Origin: an uncultured Lachnospiraceae bacterium
GTDB taxonomy: Bacteria > Bacillota > Clostridia > Lachnospirales > Lachnospiraceae
NCBI GenBank assembly: GCA_947178125.1
Contig: CAMWXB010000004.1
Location: forward strand, 46,418-110,417
Direction: 5' to 3'
Length of the DNA: 64,000 nucleotides
The notes under the pieces were generated by a model that was given only the letters and a program-made list of their open reading frames with translations, searched no databases and was not told where the DNA came from. How positions within the stretch are numbered: the first letter of the stretch is position 1; each line of letters starts with the position of its first letter. Below, one piece after another: positions 58,688 to 64,000 of this stretch. Made by a program: the position numbers and the translations under genes.

Positions 58688-60646
58688 ATGGCAAAATTGA
58701 CCAACGATGCGCTGGTATTTACGAACGATAATTGTATCGGCTGTAATAAGTGTATATCAGTGTGCCCTGTACTGACTGCTAATTATGCAGTGAATGAGAA
58801 TAATCAGAATAAGATCGTAGTGGATGGAAAACAGTGCATCAGCTGCGGAGCCTGTTTTGATGCCTGTGAACATCAGGCGCGGGAGTATTGTGATGATACG
58901 GAACGTTTCTTTGAAGACCTGCGGAAGGGGGAAAAGATTTCCCTGCTTCTTGCACCTGCTTTTCTGGCAAATTACCCGAATGAATACGCTTCTGTACTGG
59001 GTGGCCTGAAAGAAATGGGTGTTAATCGTATTATCAGCATCAGCTTCGGTGCGGATATTACGACGTGGGGATATATCAATTATATTACCAGGAACAAATT
59101 TAAAGGCGGCATTTCACAGCCGTGTCCGGCAATCGTAAGCTATATTGAAAAATACATACCGGAACTCATTCCGAGCCTTGTGCCTGTGCATTCGCCTTTA
59201 ATGTGTGGTGCCATTTATGCCAAAAAGTATATGAAAGTGCCGGACAAGCTGGCTTTTATCAGTCCCTGTATCGCGAAAAAGAACGAAATTGAAGACCCCA
59301 ACTGCGGCGGATATGTATCTTATAATGTAACATTCGACCATTTGATGAAATACGTCAGAGAACACAATATTTCCGGGAAGCCGGTGTCCGACGAAATAGA
59401 GTATGGACTCGGTTCTATTTATCCGATGCCGGGCGGCCTGAAAGAAAATGTATACTGGTTCTGCGGCGAAGAGGTCTTTATCCGTCAGATAGAAGGGGAG
59501 CGGCATGCGTACGAGTTTCTGGAGGACTACAAAGAAAGAGTCCTGAACGGAAAAGAACTGCCTTTTATGGTGGATGCGCTCAATTGTGCGAAGGGATGCA
59601 TCTATGGAACAGCGGTAGAGGAAGAGAAAACGAAGAGCGACGATACGCTTTACGAAGTGCAGAAAATTAAAGAGGCGAGTAAACGGAATGGTAAGAAGAG
59701 CGCATGGAGCAGGAATCTGACACCGAAACAGAGACTGGAGCGGTTCAATAAACAGTTCAGACAGCTGGATATCAATGATTTTATCAGGCATTATACGGAT
59801 AAATCTGCAGAGGTCAGGATTAATTATCCGGATACTTCCGAACTGAATGCTATTTTTGAAACGATGGAGAAAACGCAGACGGAGAGCCAGACGATCAACT
59901 GTTCTGCCTGCGGCTATAAGACTTGTCAGGACATGGCGGCAGCGATCTATAATGGCTGTAACACAAGAGACAATTGCGTTTATTATATAAAAGATGCCGT
60001 CTATAAAGAAAAACTTCTTGCGGAAGAGCTGTCTGCGGAGATGCAGGAAAAGAATGAAGTGATTGAGATGAGAAATCAGCAGATTTCGCAGGTGATTGGT
60101 GAAGTTACCGTTGATTTTGACAGTCTGGATACTTCCATTAGCGAGATGTCTATGGGGAATAACAGCAATGCGGAAGAAAGTACCGGTATTTCCATGTCCA
60201 TGAGTGAGGTCGTGACATTCTGCGACGATCTGCGTGCCGCGTTGACACAGATTCAGGGTCTTTTGGTGAAGCTGGAGGAAAATAACCTGGAAATCACCAA
60301 TGTCGCGGAGGAGACCAACTTACTTGCGCTGAATGCGAGTATTGAAGCCGCAAGAGCGGGTGAGTCCGGAAGAGGTTTTGCAATCATTGCGGAGAATATT
60401 AAGAAACTTGCCGATTCTTCCAAGGATACGGCGAGCGACAGTGATAGAAATAAAGAAGAGATACAAAGTGCAATCGCGAATCTGTTAGGAGATGCCGAAA
60501 AACTGATCGACATCATTGACAGCGTTAATGTCCGCGTAACGAATCTCGCGGCATCCACAGAGGAAATCGCGGCATCTGCAGATGTGATCAGTACGATTTC
60601 TTCGGATTTAAGAGGAAAGCTGAAGGAACTCGAGAGCGGGAACTAA
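58688..60646 (+). CDS. Cytoplasmic [FeFe]-hydrogenase-like sensor with methyl-accepting chemotaxis domain
   Basis: 2x[4Fe4S] [26 protein letters not shown]-cluster-like [38 protein letters not shown] Fe-S motif; MCP hairpin [38 protein letters not shown]; no TM segment. Confidence 0.92.
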   Translation: MAKLTNDALVFTNDNCIGCNKCISVCPVLTANYAVNENNQNKIVVDGKQCISCGACFDACEHQAREYCDDTERFFEDLRKGEKISLLLAPAFLANYPNEYASVLGGLKEMGVNRIISISFGADITTWGYINYITRNKFKGGISQPCPAIVSYIEKYIPELIPSLVPVHSPLMCGAIYAKKYMKVPDKLAFISPCIAKKNEIEDPNCGGYVSYNVTFDHLMKYVREHNISGKPVSDEIEYGLGSIYPMPGGLKENVYWFCGEEVFIRQIEGERHAYEFLEDYKERVLNGKELPFMVDALNCAKGCIYGTAVEEEKTKSDDTLYEVQKIKEASKRNGKKSAWSRNLTPKQRLERFNKQFRQLDINDFIRHYTDKSAEVRINYPDTSELNAIFETMEKTQTESQTINCSACGYKTCQDMAAAIYNGCNTRDNCVYYIKDAVYKEKLLAEELSAEMQEKNEVIEMRNQQISQVIGEVTVDFDSLDTSISEMSMGNNSNAEESTGISMSMSEVVTFCDDLRAALTQIQGLLVKLEENNLEITNVAEETNLLALNASIEAARAGESGRGFAIIAENIKKLADSSKDTASDSDRNKEEIQSAIANLLGDAEKLIDIIDSVNVRVTNLAASTEEIAASADVISTISSDLRGKLKELESGN

Positions 60647-60660
60647 ATGAACGAAAAAAC

Positions 60661-60690
60661 AAAGAACGCCGTATTTTCGGCGTTCTTTTT
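60661..60690 (+). terminator. Rho-independent terminator between convergent genes
   Basis: AAAGAACGCCGtattttCGGCGTTCTTTTT. Confidence 0.9.
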
Positions 60691-60693
60691 GTA

Positions 60694-61329
60694 TTAATAG
60701 CCTAGATCCTCAGCCACAAGATATACTTTGATTCTGCCTTCATGGCCGCTTCGTCTTGTGATGACGATCTGATTACAGAAACAATCCGGAGCCAGACAGT
60801 CATGGCAATGACCGGTTGCGGCACAGGGGATTTTCTTATTTAAACGGATGGCATTGGCTGGAGAAGCCATGTTTCGGACCCTTGCAACACCGTTTTCCAC
60901 ATCCGTGACAATCTTGTTCATCCCGACCACGATGATGACATGAGACGGACCCTGAATCAGACAGGCGACCCGATTTCCGTTACCGTCAATGTTGATCAGT
61001 TCTCCATCGATCGTTACCGCATTGCTGCTCATCAGATAATAATCCGCAAGAACGGTCCTGGCATAAATCTGTCTTGCTTCTTCGGGATTTTTGGCTGTTG
61101 TCCGGTCAATTAATTCATAAGGACCATTATGAACTGCCTCCATTAGTCCTGTTTCCTTGATTGTTTCACTTCCGCCCCAGCTGATGACGCTGCCGGACGG
61201 GATAGAATCAAGGATTGCTTTTACACATTCCGAACTGTTTTCAAAATAATAGCCTTCCATGTTTCTTTTTTTCAGGTTTTCAATGATTGTCTTTGCCATA
61301 GCGGCAAAGGCTTCTGTTTTATGTGACAT
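60694..61329 (-). CDS. LUD (LutC/YkgG) domain protein
   Basis: SGSVISWGGSETIKETGLMEAV..ADYYLMSSNAVTIDGELINIDGNGNRVACLIQGPSHVIIVVGMNKIV. Confidence 0.92.
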   Translation of the reverse strand: MSHKTEAFAAMAKTIIENLKKRNMEGYYFENSSECVKAILDSIPSGSVISWGGSETIKETGLMEAVHNGPYELIDRTTAKNPEEARQIYARTVLADYYLMSSNAVTIDGELINIDGNGNRVACLIQGPSHVIIVVGMNKIVTDVENGVARVRNMASPANAIRLNKKIPCAATGHCHDCLAPDCFCNQIVITRRSGHEGRIKVYLVAEDLGY

Positions 61330-61554
61330 CGTAATTCCTCCTGTTCTGATTCTGTTTTCAGGCAGCTGCAAAACGCACCGCTGCGGGCGGCAGGCAGTGA
61401 AAGCATGCCTTGCGGCGAATCGTCTATGTTTCTATTCTATCAGTTTTGACATGATGAATATAACTGTAAAAATAAGAAAAAAATGACAATAGAGTGATAA
61501 TATGCAGAAAAATAGAAAAAAATGGAAAAATTAAAAGAAATTTTGAAAAATGTG

Positions 61555-61582
61555 TTGACAAATTAAAATCACATGGTATAAT
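61555..61582 (+). promoter_or_regulatory. Consensus sigma-A promoter
   Basis: TTGACA (61555-61560), 16-nt spacer, TATAAT (61577-61582). Confidence 0.85.
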
Positions 61583-61588
61583 AAAACC

Positions 61589-61915
61589 ATAAACAAACAA
61601 ATTCACATAGATATCACAGAAGAAAGCGAGGTACGGACCACCGAAAACTTAAACTGAATCCATTTTAAAGTACAAATGAATAAGGAACAAAAGACAAGGC
61701 AGATAGAGGAAGCCGAAAGGCTGAATCTACAGGAATCGTAATCGAGTACAGAAGAGAAAGTAACGAAGCACAGAAGAAGAGAGAAGAAGCCGTTACAGTA
61801 TATTCATACGAAAGAGAAATGGAAAGAGTACGAAAGAGGAAAAATGGAGGTATAGGCCCTTGGATAGTGCAGTATAGAAGCGGGTGTTGATCGAAAGGAT
61901 TGATGCCCGCTTCCT
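61589..61915 (+). ncRNA. Candidate structured non-coding RNA, purine-rich, ORF-poor
   Basis: ~330 nt downstream of the consensus promoter with no ORF in the supplied track; AAGCCgaaaGGCT hairpin inside AGAT..ATCT; 3' stem GAAGCGGG..CCCGCTTC at 61877-61913. Confidence 0.6.
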
Positions 61916-62134
61916 CGTTGTGCTGACAAAGACAACATAAATCGTCATAATCGGACGTAAATAGAAAAATTATGTGGTAAAATGTAGGAATATAGGTTAT
62001 GATATACTATATATAGTATAGGTTGAAAAATAATTTTTTAACCGCGAATTTGTGCCTGTGCGCAATATCGCAAGATGGTGTTTGCGTTCAAATGTCGCAG
62101 ATTGATGGATACGACAGAGTGATTGGAGGCTTGT

Positions 62135-63781
62135 ATGGGAAAATTATTTAATCGAAAAAAACATCTTTTTCAGGAGGATGAATTGGAAGATGAAGAGGAT
62201 GACGAGATAGAAGACGATGAAGATGAAATAGAAGACGATGAAGATGAAATAGAAGACGATGAAGATGAAATAGAAGATGACGAAGAAGATGATGAAGATG
62301 AAATAGAAGATGAAGATGAGATAGAAGATGAAGATGAAGACGATGACGAAGATGAAGACGATGACGAAGATGAAGACGATGACGAAGATGAAGACGATGA
62401 TGAAGATGAAGATGAAGACGAAGATGAAGATGAGATAGACGAAGAAGATGAAGAAGATGAAGAAGAGGATGAGGAGACCAGAGCGGCGAACAGGAGGCGC
62501 TATAGGCGTAAGCGGCGTATCAGGAATCAGATAATCGCGTATGCGGTCGTGATTCTTTTTCTGGCAGGACTGGTGGCCGGAGGTGTTGTTGTGGGACAGA
62601 AAATTTCTGCTGTTGTGAAGGAAAAGAAGCAGGATGAGCTGCAGGATGCACAAATAGAAACGGATGAACCGGAAATACCGCCGGAAAATATGATTGTTGA
62701 GACTCCGCCTGAGGTGGCGGTGCCGACGGAAGAAGAGCAATTGGAAGAAATCGTTAATAACAGCATTTCTACAATGCCGATAGAGGACAGGGTAGCAGGC
62801 CTTTTTATTGTCACGCCGGAGGCTCTGACAGGGGTTCAGACTGTTACGAGGGCAGGTGAAGGAACACAGGAGGCTTTGGAGAAATATGCGGTCGGAGGTT
62901 TGATTTATTTTGATAATAATATCATCGATAAAGACCAACTGGCAGAGATGTTATCGAATACCGTCTCAATGAGCAAATATCCTGTTTTTCTTGCAGTCGA
63001 TGAAGAGGGTGGAACGGTCAGCCGCGTGGCAAACAGCAATATTGAAGTAATCCAGGTGGATGATATGGCAACGGTTGGAGCGGGCGGCGATACTTCGACG
63101 GCTTATGAAACGGGAGTTACAATAGGTTCATATTTGAGCGCTCTTGGATTTAATCTGAATTTTGCACCTGTGGCCGATGTGGTGACAGCAGAGGATGGCG
63201 GAGTATTAGGCAGCAGAAGTTTTGGTATGGATGCGGGTGTCTGCGCAGATATGGCTTCCAACGTGGTGAGTGGTATGCAGAGCACTGGTGTCAGCGCCTG
63301 CCTGAAACATTTTCCGGGAATCGGCTCGGCGGAAGAGGATACGCATGACGGAAGAGTGGAGATATCCAAAACGGCGGAAGAATTGCGGGCTTCCGATTTT
63401 ATTCCATTTCAACAGGGGATTGGGGCTGGAGCGGATTTCGTTATGGTCGGCCATGTTACGGCACCTGCATTGGATGCAGAAATGCCATGTTCTCTGTCAA
63501 AAGCAGTCATTACGAATGTTCTCCGTGAAGAGTTGGGATTTGACGGTGTTGTTATAACGGATGCACTGAACATGAGTGCAATTACTGAATACTATACGCC
63601 CGAAGAGGCAGCTGTGCTGGCAATCGAAGCCGGCGCAGATATGATTCTGATGCCGGAAGATTTTGAGGCGGCTTATAATGGATTGTTGACGGCAGTACAG
63701 GAGGGCACGATTTCGGAAGAGAGAATTAATGAATCTCTGAAAAGAATCTACCGTATCAAATGCAGGAATAAATTGCAATAG
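62135..63781 (+). CDS. Membrane-anchored glycoside hydrolase family 3 (NagZ-like) protein with long poly-Asp/Glu N-terminal tail
   Basis: Acidic repeats, RRRYRRKRR basic stretch, TM IIAYAVVILFLAGLVAGGVVVG, GH3 VFLAVDEEGGTVSRV..NFAPVADVVT..CLKHFPGIGSAEEDTHDGRVEI..DGVVITDALNMSAI. Confidence 0.93.
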   Translation: MGKLFNRKKHLFQEDELEDEEDDEIEDDEDEIEDDEDEIEDDEDEIEDDEEDDEDEIEDEDEIEDEDEDDDEDEDDDEDEDDDEDEDDDEDEDEDEDEDEIDEEDEEDEEEDEETRAANRRRYRRKRRIRNQIIAYAVVILFLAGLVAGGVVVGQKISAVVKEKKQDELQDAQIETDEPEIPPENMIVETPPEVAVPTEEEQLEEIVNNSISTMPIEDRVAGLFIVTPEALTGVQTVTRAGEGTQEALEKYAVGGLIYFDNNIIDKDQLAEMLSNTVSMSKYPVFLAVDEEGGTVSRVANSNIEVIQVDDMATVGAGGDTSTAYETGVTIGSYLSALGFNLNFAPVADVVTAEDGGVLGSRSFGMDAGVCADMASNVVSGMQSTGVSACLKHFPGIGSAEEDTHDGRVEISKTAEELRASDFIPFQQGIGAGADFVMVGHVTAPALDAEMPCSLSKAVITNVLREELGFDGVVITDALNMSAITEYYTPEEAAVLAIEAGADMILMPEDFEAAYNGLLTAVQEGTISEERINESLKRIYRIKCRNKLQ

Positions 63782-63870
63782 CTGACGGATTTGCTTTGAA
63801 AGGTAAAATTGTCGGAAAATTATATATAATTAATAAAAATGATTGAATTCAATAAATTTCAATTTAATCG

Positions 63871-63899
63871 TTGACAAAAGATTTGAAGTGTAGTATGAT
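63871..63899 (+). promoter_or_regulatory. Promoter of tRNA gene
   Basis: TTGACA, 17-nt spacer, TATGAT, 51 nt before the tRNA. Confidence 0.8.
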
Positions 63900-63949
63900 A
63901 TTACTTGTCTGAAAGAGATATCTCATAATCTTAATTAGATAAGTGATAT

Positions 63950-64000
63950 GCGCGAGTGGCTCAGTTGGTGGAGCACGACCTTGCCAAGGTCGGGGTCGCG
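63950..64000 (+). tRNA. tRNA-Gly (GCC), truncated by window end
   Basis: gcgcgagtgGCTCagttggtgGAGCaCGACCttGCCaaGGTCGgggtcgcg: D-arm and anticodon arm with GCC. Confidence 0.88.

Noticed and set aside
62144-62938. 264-aa minus-strand ORF rich in I/F/V across the acidic repeat
   Set aside because: Antisense shadow of the GAT/GAA/GAC-rich coding repeat; the + frame continues into a clear GH3 domain.

Overview
64 kb chromosomal window from a Lachnospiraceae-like clostridium (inferred from gene content), mostly densely packed + strand genes. Recognisable content: YitT/DUF2179 tail, SUV3-like RNA helicase, Sfp-type PPTase, separated spoVAD and spoVAE, a GH2 enzyme, ridA/aroK, an HTH + HipA-like kinase pair, an ECF-sigma module, arginine biosynthesis genes (argG divergent from argC..argJ-argB-argD), comEA / two-component / GerMN / comEC, a Bce-type two-component plus ABC exporter, a sigma + ABC-2 module, holA, an SfsA-MutY fusion, glyA-hom-'apgM'-lysC, a [FeFe]-hydrogenase-like chemoreceptor, a LUD protein, an acidic-tailed GH3 enzyme and a partial tRNA-Gly(GCC). 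The least explained layer is non-coding. Nested-hairpin repeats sit at or across gene 3' ends. A 126-bp element occurs twice in opposite orientations. A leader-like repeat carrying a ribosome-binding site precedes several start codons. There is one perfect 37-bp inverted repeat, and a promoter-driven ORF-less transcript candidate near 61.6 kb. No CRISPR array, prophage or transposase-bearing IS was seen. All calls come from reading the sequence and the supplied ORF track; no searches were run.
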